From Dicaeum eximium (taxonomy: Eukaryota > Chordata > Aves > Passeriformes > Dicaeidae), in NCBI GenBank assembly GCA_013396995.1, contig VWZP01006004.1, positions 831,304 to 895,303 on the forward strand: a DNA stretch of 64,000 bases. Reading direction: 5' to 3'. Position 1 is the stretch's first letter; each line of letters begins with the position of its first letter. The notes below the pieces were generated by a model. The model saw only the letters and a program-made list of their open reading frames with translations, was not told the origin of the DNA and did not search any database. Below are positions 36,010 through 47,420 of this stretch, in pieces. The position numbers and the translations under genes are program-made.

Positions 36010-36350
36010 TTAATTCAGCTTTGAGAATCTGGGCTGGACCTCTTCTCTTGTGACCTTTATAGAAGGTCACAGTTTTCTGTAGGATCTCTAAGGCTCTACC
36101 TGAAGATCGTTACTTGGGAATTGTGACATCCCATGTTTGGGCTGTTGTGAATAAGATAACATTTTTCAGTGTTTGCAATTACACATACTTAGTTTAGGCA
36201 GATGAATGTGGGAGGATTGTTTTCATCCATTCCAGCTGTGTTTTTGCCAGCCACAGGGCTCGCTGGCTCCTGATTACAAGTGTTTTGCATCCCAGTAATT
36301 GCACAGGGATGACCTCTGTACCAAATTACATCTCCCATGAAGCACTGCAG
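36010..36350. promoter_or_regulatory. Possible conserved noncoding element
   Basis: Unique sequence, free of simple repeats, with many recognisable binding-type words. They include the everted AAGGTCA pair at 36051-36069, CAATTACAC near 36177, CTGATTACAAG near 36271 and CAGTAATTGCAC near 36294. It contains no open frame of note. The call is inferred from motif density only. Confidence 0.25.
36051..36069. promoter_or_regulatory. Everted nuclear-receptor-type repeat
   Basis: TGACCTTTATAGAAGGTCA contains two half sites TGACCT and AGGTCA in everted arrangement with a seven-base spacer. Each is extended to AAGGTCA, the form preferred by monomer-binding receptors such as ERR, SF-1 and NR4A families. 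The seven-base arms are perfectly symmetric. Whether any receptor binds is unknown. Confidence 0.3.
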
Positions 36351-37090
36351 GCTACAAATATTTCTTGTTCCTTGTTTGATTCAAAAGCTGAGTGAATTTC
36401 TAGTCACTTGATTCAAAATCAGTGAGGAACTTTCTCTTAGCCTTTTGATGTGGGTGAAGGGTGATAAGCACTACATTCTGTGTTATTTTTCAGTGCATAT
36501 GTTTTGGTCATTTGAACACATAGAACTGTGAATCTTTATCCTGTGATGATCTGGCTTACTCCAGCAGTTACCTTTGCACTTTGTGTCTCTTTCTTTGTTG
36601 GTCAAAGTGAACAATAATTCCTATATTGTAGAAAGGGTTATGGATTGATTGTGGTTATTTCCAATGCTAGGATTCTCACAGGAAATATCCCTTGTCTTGG
36701 TCAAGCTAGGATCTGATTGTGTTGAAATGTCTTTGAAAATATAATCCTTTTATAGTAAGGGTAAGGACATATTGCCAGGAGTCCCAACACAGGGCATCAG
36801 CAATGAAAACAAAAATGTTATGAGATTTGATGTACAAAGGTAAAACACAATAAGAAAACCACACCAAAATAGGATTAACTCACACATGAGGCAGAAATCC
36901 AAGGAAAAGTAGCAGTAGAGAGAAGTGAAAGGAAAATGGCTGTGTGTCTTCCAGCTTGGCAGACAGTGAGCAATGAGGAGAACAAAGGAAGAAATGAAAC
37001 TTGTAGGTGCAAATGGCAAACTCAGTAACAGAAAAAATATTGGATAAATTAGAAGTACTGAGAATGAACTGGGGGGTGATAAAACCTGGC
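36351..37090. other. Noncoding sequence, no gene recognised
   Basis: Unique sequence leading to the SINE insertion. No gene is supported. Confidence 0.5.
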
Positions 37091-37243
37091 CCTGAGATTA
37101 GCTCAGCTGGTTAAAGCATGGTAGCAGGGTGTTAATAACACCCATACTGTGGGTTCAAGCCTGGGCTGGGCCATTTACTTAAGAATTGGACTCAATGATC
37201 CTTGCAGGTCTCTTCCAACTCAGAATTATCTGTGGCTCTATGA
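37091..37243 (+). mobile_element. tRNA-Ile-headed SINE with CR1-like tail (TguSINE1-like)
   Basis: The head is tRNA-like. It has an A box TAGCTCAGCTGG (37099-37110), a five-pair anticodon stem GGGTG/CACCC around the loop TTAATAA (37132-37138) giving anticodon AAT (isoleucine), a B box GGTTCAAGCC (37152-37161), and a GGGCCA acceptor-like end near 37173. The tail, ATTGGACTCAATGATCCTTG then TCTCTTCCAACTCAGAATTA and CTCTATGA, is the 3' end type of CR1, which would let CR1 machinery mobilise it. This two-part structure is that of TguSINE1 described from zebra finch. The acceptor and T stems are imperfect, so it is not a functional tRNA gene. No sure target-site duplication was found. Confidence 0.85.
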
Positions 37244-40200
37244 AAAGTCCTCTGAATTGCACAGCAACCAACTCAGCAGTAAATGTGACAGATTTCTTAG
37301 TGTAGTCAATTTGATTAGGCAGATGAAGATACCATTTCTTGTTACTACTTTTTAACCCCTTCTCTTCACTTTACAGAATAATGAGGAGAAAAAAATTGAG
37401 AAGAAAAAAAAAAGTTTTTGTCATGGAGAAAAGAATGTCCCTCGTGCAACATCTTTTACCTGCTCAGCTGTAGCCTGGAGGTTATGTCAAGTATTTTCGG
37501 TCTCTGGTCATGCATCTTTAAAGAGGTGATTCATCAGGGGAGCAGGGTGGCTGCACACCCTGTGTCAGTCCATGGACAGCCACCATGCCCCTGGGAACTG
37601 AGAGTCCATCATTAGGGGCAGCTGCATCCCCAGAGGGGCTCCAGGGAAGTAAGAGACATCTTCTAGATGTAACCCAAACCAGAACTGCATGTTTTTCACT
37701 CCCACCGACTCAGTTCTGTTGAGTTGATACACCTGTCATCTATCCTAGCAGGAACATGCTGCAGCCAACTTTTTTTCCTGAGCCTGTCCTGGTTTGCAGC
37801 AGCTGCAGTTGTATGCTGGGAATTGTTGTAGGGCAGAGTTTATTCTTCCCCACGCTGAGGCAGCTCACAGAGCCTGTTGCTCACAAGACAGAAGCCCACC
37901 CTCTACTATTTATTGTAGGGAGAATATTTTATCATATATTACAGAGCATTGGCGTGCCTTGCCACCTCAGTGCAAGACTGGCCCATGGGGTAGTGAGCTA
38001 ATATTTTAATTCATAGTTGCATGAAGCTGAGGATACATTTCTCCTTGCAGAAATATGCCAGCAGGGTAAAAAGGGTAGTTTTTCTACACAATATAAAAAT
38101 GGTCTTTCACTGTTCTGTGAACTTGGGGTTTTCCATGCAGAATGCACGAGTGTGTTCCTGAAAATTGAAAATAAACCCCAAGCTCTCATCTCATACCAGG
38201 GAGAATTAAGAGCCTGTGCCCTTTGTATAATTAGTTGACCCATGCATAGAAGACAAAAGGTGGGAGCACCAGTACATGCATCTATAAAATAGACTGTCTT
38301 ATTAGTGAACTTTCATAGGAATGGTCATAAAGATGCTTAAAGAGGGGAAACAGGATGTTGCACTTGGTCATTAAATGAAAAACTGAGAAACATGAAATAT
38401 ATTCCCAGCTTCTTCAATTTGTGTGTCTGGCAAATTCGCTTCTTTTTTTTTTTTAACCCCTGTCTTTCTGCCTCAGCAAGTTCCTTTATAATCTCCAGGT
38501 TCACTGAACACATCACAAAAAATATGCAGTTCCATGGATGAACTCTACATTATGCTATGCTATATGTAAAAATGCAATTGAAAGGATAATTGTGCCTTTG
38601 TGCTAATCCACTTGTAAGAAAAACCTGTAATCTGCCAGAACAGAATGTATAGGTTATTAACTTGTTTCTACACCAGTCTTTTGACAGCAGGCCATGAAGC
38701 ATTAATAAATAGATATATTTCTCATGGGTTTGTGATTCATTTTTCCAAACTTATTTTAAAAAAAATGTATCTGCAGGAGCAGAGGTGAAAGTTTGAAAAC
38801 AATAAAACTTTCAGATCTATAAAAATGACATACTTATAATGGAATATTTCTAGGGCACTTCTCCTTTATCATGTAGGTATTATAAAGATGACATGACATA
38901 ATGTCTGTAGATAGTGGGGGAAGCATTTGTGTGTGTGTCTGTGTGAGGGTGGCAACACTGCCATCAGCTCCAGCAATTAGCAAGAGAAGGGGCCCCTAAG
39001 ATTATGGCAGTGATTCACACAGAGAAACAAAATCAGGAGAATTTAGAATTTTTGTCATCTTTTATGAGCTCTTCAGAGGAGAAAGGAATAAATACAAGTG
39101 AGAACCCTTTACCTTCTGCAAAGTTATGGACTTGCTTTGTACTTTGACAGTACTGTTAATGCCATTCTCTGTGTTTTGACTATCAGTCATTCACTATGAG
39201 TTCATCTTAACATCATTCCCACTTCTGCCAGCACCTCTTTACCATTGGGAGAGTTCTGGAAACCAAATTGCTACTGTTAGCACTTCTTTCAGAAGACTAG
39301 GCTCTTCCCTTGAATAGGGAATAAGTGTCTGTATATTCCTTTCCAAGACAAATGTATGGCACACTGTAACCTAAGAAAGAAGTCCATCAGATTCTTACTT
39401 AAATCCATGCCTTGCAGCTAATGATGTTTGGGAGAATGTCACCTTGCTAGAATTGGTGCTGTGTTGACTTTTTCCTTTCTTTTGGGAATGGGCTGCATTC
39501 TAATTTAACAATCTCTATAATTTCCTGAGCTGTCTTCTCAAATGGTCTCCTTTCAATGCTACAATCAATGTGACCCTCCTATTTTCAATAAAGGATGTTC
39601 AGAACTCAGGTGTGCTGGCTAGAATGGATGAGGAGAAAATCATAAAGCACTGAAAAAAACCCCAAACAAGTACAAGAAGCAAAAAGCAAAGGCAAAGCCC
39701 TTGTCGTTATACATCTACAGTAATCCATGGCTTGTGTGGTCTCTTCTAATCACTAAGAAGCTTGTTTACAGATGGACTGAAGACAGCAATTGTTTGCTGT
39801 CAATGCCTTAGCAATTGTAAAACTAATTATACCCTGCCTTAAATGCAAATAATTAACAACAAGTGTCTTTTTAGCCTTTTATTCCTCTGCTTACCATTTT
39901 GGAAATGTTTTATTTGGGAGTGGGCACATCTGAGCAGGAAAAACAGGCAATAATTACAGAAATCACAGATGTTCCAAACAGTCTGCACCAGTGGAATTTC
40001 TCTCCAGAAGTCTGCAGAGGTTTTGCCCCTATTTTTCAGAGCATCTGTTAGAACAATTGGATTAACATGCCTGTTTACAGGCAGAATGCCCGTTGTAGCA
40101 TCTCTGAAAGTCTTATGCTCCTGGAACAGGATTCAGTTCCACCTTAAGAGAAATCCATTGGGGTGTCTGCATTCAGTGCTCACTGGGTGCCTCTGCAGCT

Positions 40201-43200
40201 GGGAGATGTGGTCACAGCAGTCAGTGGGGTCGAGAGAGCTGCTCAGCTGACTGAATGCAGGGAGCTGAGCACCTTTCCATGTCACAGGAATTCACAGCTG
40301 CGTACTTGTAGGGCAGGGGGAGGTGTTGGTGGCTGCAGATGAGCAGTTTGCCATGGTGAGCAAAGTCCTTTGGTGGTCTTAGCAATGTTTGAGCCACTGA
40401 CCATTAATGCCTCAGTCTCTCAGAGGACCAAATTCCAACACTAGCATGGAACTGAACATCTCATCTAGGGTTTTACCATCCTGGCCTTGGGGATGGTCCT
40501 TAGCTCAAAACCCTTGAAATAGTCATCCTAAATATGTACATGTAGGTACACAGACAGCCTCCTACAGTGGATATCCTCTGCTCCCTCTGGAGTCCAGGGA
40601 CACAAGGGGTATTTTGTGAACATGTTTTATACATCCTATGGTGAAGAAATATTTTAAAATTAAATAAATCATAATCTCTAAGTACCTGCTTCTCTCTAGG
40701 CTTTATAAACAGCATCAGTTTGAAACCCAAGATGATTTTCATTGCACCAGCTTAATGAAGCATTAATAACTGCACCCAGAGTCTGGGCTGCCATTAAATC
40801 AGAGTCACTCCTCTAAGTGCAGTCAGTCATGTGTGATCCATCAGTTCATCCACAAATTAAGAGAGGTATCCACTCAGGATGCAGCAAATAATTTCCCAAA
40901 CTCCAGGGGTGATACTGAGTAGGTTTCATTGGTTACAAAAAGAGGAGAAGGTTTCCAACATTGTACAAATTGTGCTGAGTCTTATGAATTTTGTTATACA
41001 ACATCCTCTTGAGCAATTAATTTAGTCTCAGGTAATAGGAAACTTTAATGCTTTGAAGCAGGTGTTAGGGGCCTAAAATACTCTACTGTGGAGAGCTGAA
41101 GGTTTTTTCTCTAGTTTCCATTCTTAATTAACCCTTAATCTCAAACCTTAGAATGCTAAGGCTTAGAGAATAAACCCCAACCTAAATAAAACACTGGGGC
41201 TTATATTCAGTATGAGGAAAATGTTCAGGTCCCTGTCTATGCAGTAAAATATACATATATATATATATANCTGTTCATTTGTGGGTTTTGCTTGTTTTCA
41301 TTGTGGTGGTTTTTTTTGTGAGTTTGTTTGGTTTTTGAAGCAGTTTTGAATTTTTCAGTTCTGAATTTCAAATACTCTTTGGAATCAGAGGCTTCAGACA
41401 GGCATCAAATTGAAAAACCACAGTTTTTTAACCTTCTACTCAAGTCACCTAGATTGCAAGAAATTTCCACTGTACATTTTCTTGTGGAGGAACAAACAAA
41501 CAATTTGTGGAAGCATTTTTTGTGCTTCATCAGGCTGTTCACTGTTAGATGACTACGTTTGCATTTCAAGGAGTAATGCAGGCCTGAGTGGGTCGTTACA
41601 AGCAATTAATACAGGAGCACAGGGAGGATTTTTTAAAGAGGGAGGGCTGTCTGTGCTGCTTGGGAAGAAAAAAGGAAGAGTTGGGTGAGAAGGTTCTGCT
41701 GGGTCTCTCCTGTAGCTTTTGGATTGCATGGAGGATATTCCAGTTCATTGAGAAACAGCCCACACCTGGCTGGGATCACCAAACACAGAATCCTGCAGTG
41801 AGAAACTGCATAGGATGTCTCTAAACTTATAATTTTCAAACTATAGTGGCTCTAAGGTGCTTGCAGCTGCAGGAACTCTTGGGGACTCCTCTGAAGTCAG
41901 AGTTTCTGAAGCAGTGGTCTGTCCCCACGCTGCTTTTGCCTCCTGGAAACAAGCCCAGGGGTATGGGCCAGAGAGCAGCAGGAATGTCAGCATCTGGGAA
42001 CCTCTGGGAAGGGAGCAAGAATGGCTTGGAAAGCTGTTCTAACAGGACACTGGGGGCAGAGACAGCGCATTAAAAACCACTGGGGGTTTTGGGGGGGGAA
42101 ATGGAAAAAAAATTCTTTTTAAGAGCTGACTACTTGCCCCATGAAAAGATCTGATGCTTTCAGATGACATCCTTATCTTCTAACAATGTGTTCCAATTGG
42201 TGATATGTGCTTGGACAATCTGTTCTGAAAAGCAGGAAGTATCATGTGCAATAGTAAATTGCAATCATGATCCTTGTAAATTAACAGTGGCTCAGAATTG
42301 ATCAGGTGGCCCCCAGAGATAGGTACCAATTCCATCCAGTCCTGGAGACAGCGTTGTGCCGTTCTTTTCTTGTGCTGCTAATTTAGATTAATGGCTTTTA
42401 TTGTTGGTTGTCAGATTTGACTGATTGAACAGTAAAGTTACATTTCATCCCCTCTTTCATTATAACACTTGATGAGGAAAAATACAAATGAATTCACATT
42501 TAATTGTAGCATATTTTTTTTTCTCCCTCTGGTTTCAAGAACAAGCACAAAGAGCTGTGTAAAAGCAATGTCTAGGTTGGTGATTGCATTAGTGTAAATT
42601 CTCTAAATGTTTGTTACTTCTGTCTGTGGTGAGTAGTTGAGACAGAAGTTGTTTTTCATTCCTAGTTAATCCCTTTCTGGAAGTCTAAAAATATCTACAG
42701 AAAGAACTGTCATATTCCTGCAAAGAGATTTTTTTTCACTACTTCAGTTCTCCCTCTGGATTAATTTCCCCCTTCTGTATAATCTTAATCTCACTTTCTC
42801 TGAATCCTGCAGTGAGAAACCCTTCTCTGACCTACCCACAGAGAAGGGAAGAGGGCAGGTGTTAGAAGTCAGTGCATGTGCAAATTTAATTGGATACACA
42901 GAAAAATGTCAGTCCTAGAAGCTGATCAATCAATCAGTGCTAGCAAATACCCTCATGGACTTTTACAAAAGATGAAAAATGGAAAGAACAGAAATGCCCT
43001 TACCACGCTTTTTCTGAGCAGCAAAATGATTTCATTCTTCTCTCCTGTATCTCAAAATACATTGGCCAAAGTTTCAGTGCTGAAGGACACCAGTGGTGTG
43101 ACTTTGAGCTGGTCAGTCACAGGCTCCTGGATGTTCTGGGGAGCTGAGTTCAGTGGAAAAGCCAGTTAAACTGCTGGAAGTACTGAAGGAGCTTCAAACC

Positions 43201-43680
43201 CTGAAACCACCACCCATAGCACTGGGCTGTACATAAAGCAGAATGAATTAATTGAAGTGTATGTTCTGCAGAGAGAATGGAGAAGAGATTTCAGATCTGC
43301 AGGCTGTAGAGCTTGAGAAAACAGGAAAGCTAAGAAGAGGACTAGCAAGGGGATAATAACAAGAAACTTGTGGGGTTGAATAAAAACCATGAAGTGACAG
43401 AATTTTTTACCAAGGACACTACTTATTTTGGTTTATTGCTGTGCTGCTCAGGAAAAATGAGGCCTGGGTATGTGCATTTTAAACACAGAAGAGTATACAC
43501 TGAAGGGATTACCAGTCTCATATCACTGCTGATTTTATTTTTCTCACAGTGTAAATGAACTTCCAGGACACTAGATAGTGGATCACAGTCTAAAACACAA
43601 GGAAAATAGAATCTCTAAGTTAAGTAGATTCTTTCAAAATCAAGCTATTTTTTCAGGATGTCAAACACTTTCAAAAGGAG
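37244..43680. other. Noncoding sequence, no gene recognised
   Basis: Unique sequence with small simple repeats: an A run near 37406, a T run near 38443-38453, GT repeats at about 38929-38945, a short hairpin GACAGCAA/TTGCTGTC at 39782-39801, the TA repeat at 41251-41269, and a G- and A-run patch near 42080-42112. Open frames of up to 97 codons show no domains. Confidence 0.55.
41251..41270. repeat. TA microsatellite ending in a single-N join
   Basis: An ATACATATATATATATATA tract is followed by one N at 41270. Unlike the N at 29378, sequence on the two sides is not duplicated, so here the N probably marks an unresolved repeat length. Confidence 0.85.
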
Positions 43681-43772
43681 CTTCTTGTGCTACTTAAAGC
43701 CAGGTATTATTACTTAATTACCCTGATCTTCTTGTGCTACTTAAGGCCAGGTATTATTACTTAAGGCCAGGT
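43681..43772 (+). repeat. Nested short tandem duplication (periods 47 and 20)
   Basis: CTTCTTGTGCTACTTAA begins at 43681 and again at 43728, and the copies agree over about 37 bases with one A/G difference. Inside and after the second copy, TTAAGGCCAGGT repeats at 43741 and 43761 (period 20). Two overlapping periods suggest successive replication slippage or template switching. Confidence 0.85.
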
Positions 43773-44546
43773 TTTATATCTCTGCTGAACTAACCTAAGA
43801 AATCATAAATCACATTTTTAAAAGTCTTTTTTGTTTAAAGAAAAAAATATTTTTATATATATATATAATTTTCAAAAAACTCACTGGACATTGTGTCCAA
43901 CAGTAGTGCCTGACCAGATTTGGAGACACTGCTGATCTCTGTCTACTCTATACTCCTTGAAAACCCTCAAGCTAGCAGCCACTACACCTGCCTGAAATGC
44001 TGAGTGATCAGACTCTCTCATTTCATGGTAACCTACTTTCTCTTAAGTAATTTCTTTCATTTTTCCCTGAAATGAATTCAGTGCTGGTAAACATCGCCGT
44101 AACAGACCAAATGACAAAATGCAGATGTCTTGTTGTGCCTATGCCACTGTTCTGCTGAGCAGTGATTGCATAAACAGTTGTAAGGGCAGGCTTAAAGGTT
44201 TTTGGGTGTGGAAGCAAGAAGGGAAGTGATGAGCCTGTGAGTGCTGTCCAACAGGGCAGGTAACAGGACGTGTCATGGTGTGGGATATACTCCTTCCTCT
44301 CCCAGGGTCTGAAGAGCTAAGGGTGATTCAAAGAGCTAAAATTTCTTCTTTCTTTGCTCTAAAAGTGCAGAGAAATCTATGGCAACCCTTAAAGGAAAAG
44401 CAGCATGTTTGCATCTACTCAAGCAATGGATGAGGAGTGTGCAGGGCAGAGAGGGATATGTCCAGGAGGAGTTGATAGTCCCAACTACTTTCTCCACTGC
44501 ATTTTTAAAATGTCTTTAGAAGAAAGTTTCTTAGTTGCTCTGGGAT
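43773..44546. other. Noncoding sequence, no gene recognised
   Basis: Contains a TA run at about 43853-43867. No gene is supported. Confidence 0.5.
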
Positions 44547-44640
44547 GTTCTTCTGTGCAATCAGGTCATTGTTGTCTCTGGTCATTGAGTTTTGTTCTTC
44601 TGTGCAATCAGGTCATTTTTGTCTCTGGTCAATGAGTTTT
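44547..44640 (+). repeat. 47-bp tandem duplication, two copies
   Basis: Copy 1 at 44547-44593 and copy 2 at 44594-44640 both start GTTCTTCTGTGCAATCAGG and differ at two positions (G/T and T/A), about 96 percent identity. It is independent in sequence from the 47-bp-period duplication some 900 bases upstream. Confidence 0.9.
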
Positions 44641-46540
44641 GTTACTGAAATGTAAGCCATCAGACCTGTCTGGTCTCTTTTTTTTCATAAAAAGTGAGCC
44701 TGTGGTTTTCAAAGTGCAAGCCATTAGCCTTAAATCAGTACTTTGCTAAAAAGCCACTGGCAAGAGCATTCTGGAAAGTTTAGGGGTGAAAATGGCACTT
44801 ACCTGTAAAGTTATTTTGTGAACTCAAGTTGATATAAGGCAAATAATTCAGGAAAGGATTAGGCACTTACATGAATATGAATAACATCAGCAGTTGCACA
44901 GGGAAAGAGAAAATTTACAGGGGTTATCAATCCTTACACTTCAGAACATGGGACCATTACTGGGAAGAAATATTTTTCTGCCTATACAGCCCTTAATCCT
45001 CAAAGGCCTCAAGGTTTGACACCAGCCTCTAAAGCATCTCTGAGTGACTTGGAATGAGGGTCACAACAAAATTCAGAGCAAGGTGTATGAGTTTCTTTAG
45101 GAGGTTACAAAGGCAGAAGGGCTGGCAAATCCCACTAGTCCTGAAGTAGGGGCTTAACAATTCAGATGTTTTTCTAGGAAACTCTGAAATGTGAATTTCT
45201 GTTTCCAACAGGAGGGCACTAATTCTTTAAGTGTGTTGAGGGTCACTGACATGTTTCCCTCAGAGTTAAATACAGTGAGACCTTTCTCACCTTTGGCCTG
45301 GTGAGCATTTTACTGTCACCACTAAATCAAAAAGCATTGTGAGGAAAGACCTCCCCTGATCCCACAGTACACACTGCCACCTGAGTTATGAGTTCCACAT
45401 CCAGATGTGGAAAGCTCATGCACTTTCTCCCTCAAATTTACACTCCCTGGGGACACAAAGAGTTGCTAACTTGTTTGCCCAGCTGTGGTGTTAAATTGGT
45501 ACAAAAAATTTATGGAAAGACCAAGAGAAGTAAGTTTGTACTGTAATGACACTCTAAATAGCTATTTTCTGTTTTTCTCAGAAGGCAAAGAAGAGAGATT
45601 TATCATGAGTGTAACTCTGCCAAACTGTGTAGAGCTGCATGGGGGGCTGTGCCTTGTGACGTTGTCTTGACTGAGGGGAGAGGGTCTTATCTTGAATTGC
45701 TTAAAGTACTTGTTCCCCAGCCCAGGTGATAAAATGGAGCTCAAGGCTCTGGATGTCCTCCAGGGTTTCCAGTAGGAGTATTTCATTGCCAAAAATACAA
45801 CACGACCTCATGCTTGCCAGCCCTCATTTGCCTTGATGTCTTGAATGCAATATCCTGGATTTCATCAGGAGATACCAATCCGATACAGGGAGACAGTGAA
45901 GCCAAGGGAATTATTTTAAATTCAAACCCTCTTAAGCACAGCATCATGTCATGGTGAAACCACCAGCTGAAATGAAGACTGACAGTTTAATTTCTTGAAG
46001 TGCTGGGAAAGAAAAGACATCTGCCATGATGGCTACTGCCTTCCACAAGCAGATGGTAATAGACTGTGAGGTCCTTTACAGCTGAAGAAATTAATCCTTT
46101 TTCCCCCCCTAATATACCTGTCATTTTCTGTATGAGTATGTATGTTTTTTATAATCTACAGCATGGCTATTTTGTCTCCCTATTCCCTCTCTGTCTGCCT
46201 GTAACCTCTGCTCTGCATGGATTTTACAAATTTACCAGTGTAGACTACCTTGTGATGAGACAGAAGTGAGTTTGGCCAGCAACAAAAGCAAAGATTTGGA
46301 AAGATTTGCTCAAAAAACGTGTTTTGTTTTGTTTTAAATAGCCAGGTCTTAGTTGAAAATGAACAGGAGACTTCTAAATAATAAATTATTAAGTATTACT
46401 ACTACTACTACTACTAGTAAAACCCAAAGAGTAATAGTCCTTCTCCACATGGCATGGCATTTAATAAATGGCTATCTTCTTCCTTGACTCAATGAAAACT
46501 TCCAGTATCTTGAATCTACAAAAAGAAAATTACTTCAAAG

Positions 46541-46542
<2 letters not shown>
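44641..46542. other. Noncoding sequence, no gene recognised
   Basis: Includes TGTTTTGTTTTGTTTT near 46320 and an (ACT)n trinucleotide run at about 46396-46417. No gene is supported. Confidence 0.5.

Positions 46543-46579
<37 letters not shown>
46543..46579. repeat. 37-base A homopolymer beside a gap
   Basis: An uninterrupted run of 37 A, the longest homopolymer in the window, followed after about 20 mostly A/T bases by the 65-N gap. It could be a retroposon poly(A) tail whose body is lost in the gap, or a simple homopolymer that broke the assembly. Confidence 0.9.
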
Positions 46580-46582
<3 letters not shown>

Positions 46583-46598
46583 TTTACTAAAAAAAAGG

Positions 46599-46663
46599 NN
46601 NNNNNNNNNNNNNNNNNNNNNNNNNNNNNNNNNNNNNNNNNNNNNNNNNNNNNNNNNNNNNNN
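46599..46663. other. Assembly gap (65 N)
   Basis: 65 Ns between an A-rich left flank and a notably GC-richer right flank (CAGCAGCAGCTCCC and following, 46664-46810). The missing sequence may include the rest of a repeat. Confidence 0.98.
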
Positions 46664-47029
46664 GCACTTGTAGCTGTTGCCTCTCCCAAGAGAACAGCAG
46701 CAGCTCCCTTGACTCACCCAGACCTCTGTGGCTTCCTTGGATCCTTCCCAGGCAGGGTGTGCAGCAGCTGAGGCTCCGTGCCCTGCCCTGGATGGATCCA
46801 GTCCTTCAGGCTCACTCCTTTATCCTGGCACGTCAGTGAGACTCGCACCGTTCCTGGGACTTATCTCCCTTTCAAATGTGTTTGAATTGGCAAGTGTGTT
46901 CAAAAGTAATTAAGGGAGGAATGACAGACAGTTTGACAAAGTATCCTATTTCCTCAGGAAATCAGGCTAAATAAAGGGGATTGTCATGCAAAATCATAAA
47001 TTTTCCCCAAACAAAAACTTCTTTTGTTC
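46664..47029. other. GC-richer noncoding sequence right of the gap
   Basis: The first 150 bases are relatively GC-rich with CAGCAGCAG and CCCTGCCCTGG words, then composition returns to AT-rich near 46870. No open frame or repeat family is recognised. Confidence 0.45.
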
Positions 47030-47420
47030 CCTTGGGCATCAAAGATTAGCAAAACCCATAGGAATTTTAAACTCCAATTTACACTTCAGAGCTTGCACTA
47101 GCAGTTTACTATTGAATTGTCAATTATCTTGGTCTTTTTAATTAACTCTGCTTTTAGGCTCTGGCACAATATTTATTTATGCTGTTTTTAAAGCAAAAAA
47201 AAAATGGAACATCAGACTTAATGGAAATAAAACTGGCTTTCCATGGAGGGAAAAAACCCATAAACATAATTTCATCCAACATTTGAAGATATTTTTTTAA
47301 GGTTTTCCATTAGTGTGGTCTAGCAAATGACGAGAACGTGATTATTTTCTAACTTATGCTCTAGGCTTGTTCCTTCCTGATCAATGCTTTATTTGTAGGC
47401 TTTTCTACTGGGCCCATTTA
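47030..47420. promoter_or_regulatory. Possible conserved noncoding element
   Basis: AT-rich, non-repetitive sequence with TTGTCAATTATC near 47116, TTTTAATTAACTC near 47136, CCCATAAACATAATTTC near 47258 and AATGACGAGAACGTG near 47327. The mix of homeodomain words and retained CpGs is enhancer-like. This is inferred from motif content only. Confidence 0.25.

Noticed and set aside
37091..37173. A tRNA-Ile gene
   Set aside because: The acceptor and T stems are broken and the sequence continues into a CR1-like tail, so it is a SINE head.
14490..42713. Similar 22-base strings near 14495 and 42690 (AATATCTRYAGAAAGAACTG type)
   Set aside because: Similarity ends at once on both sides; no repeat family is supported.
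41788..42820. A 19-base word starting GAATCCTGCAGTGAG present at 41788 and 42802
   Set aside because: The match does not extend into the flanks; it is probably chance or a tiny repeat fragment.
43681..44640. CRISPR-like spaced repeats
   Set aside because: Each set has only two tandem copies without spacers, in vertebrate nuclear DNA.
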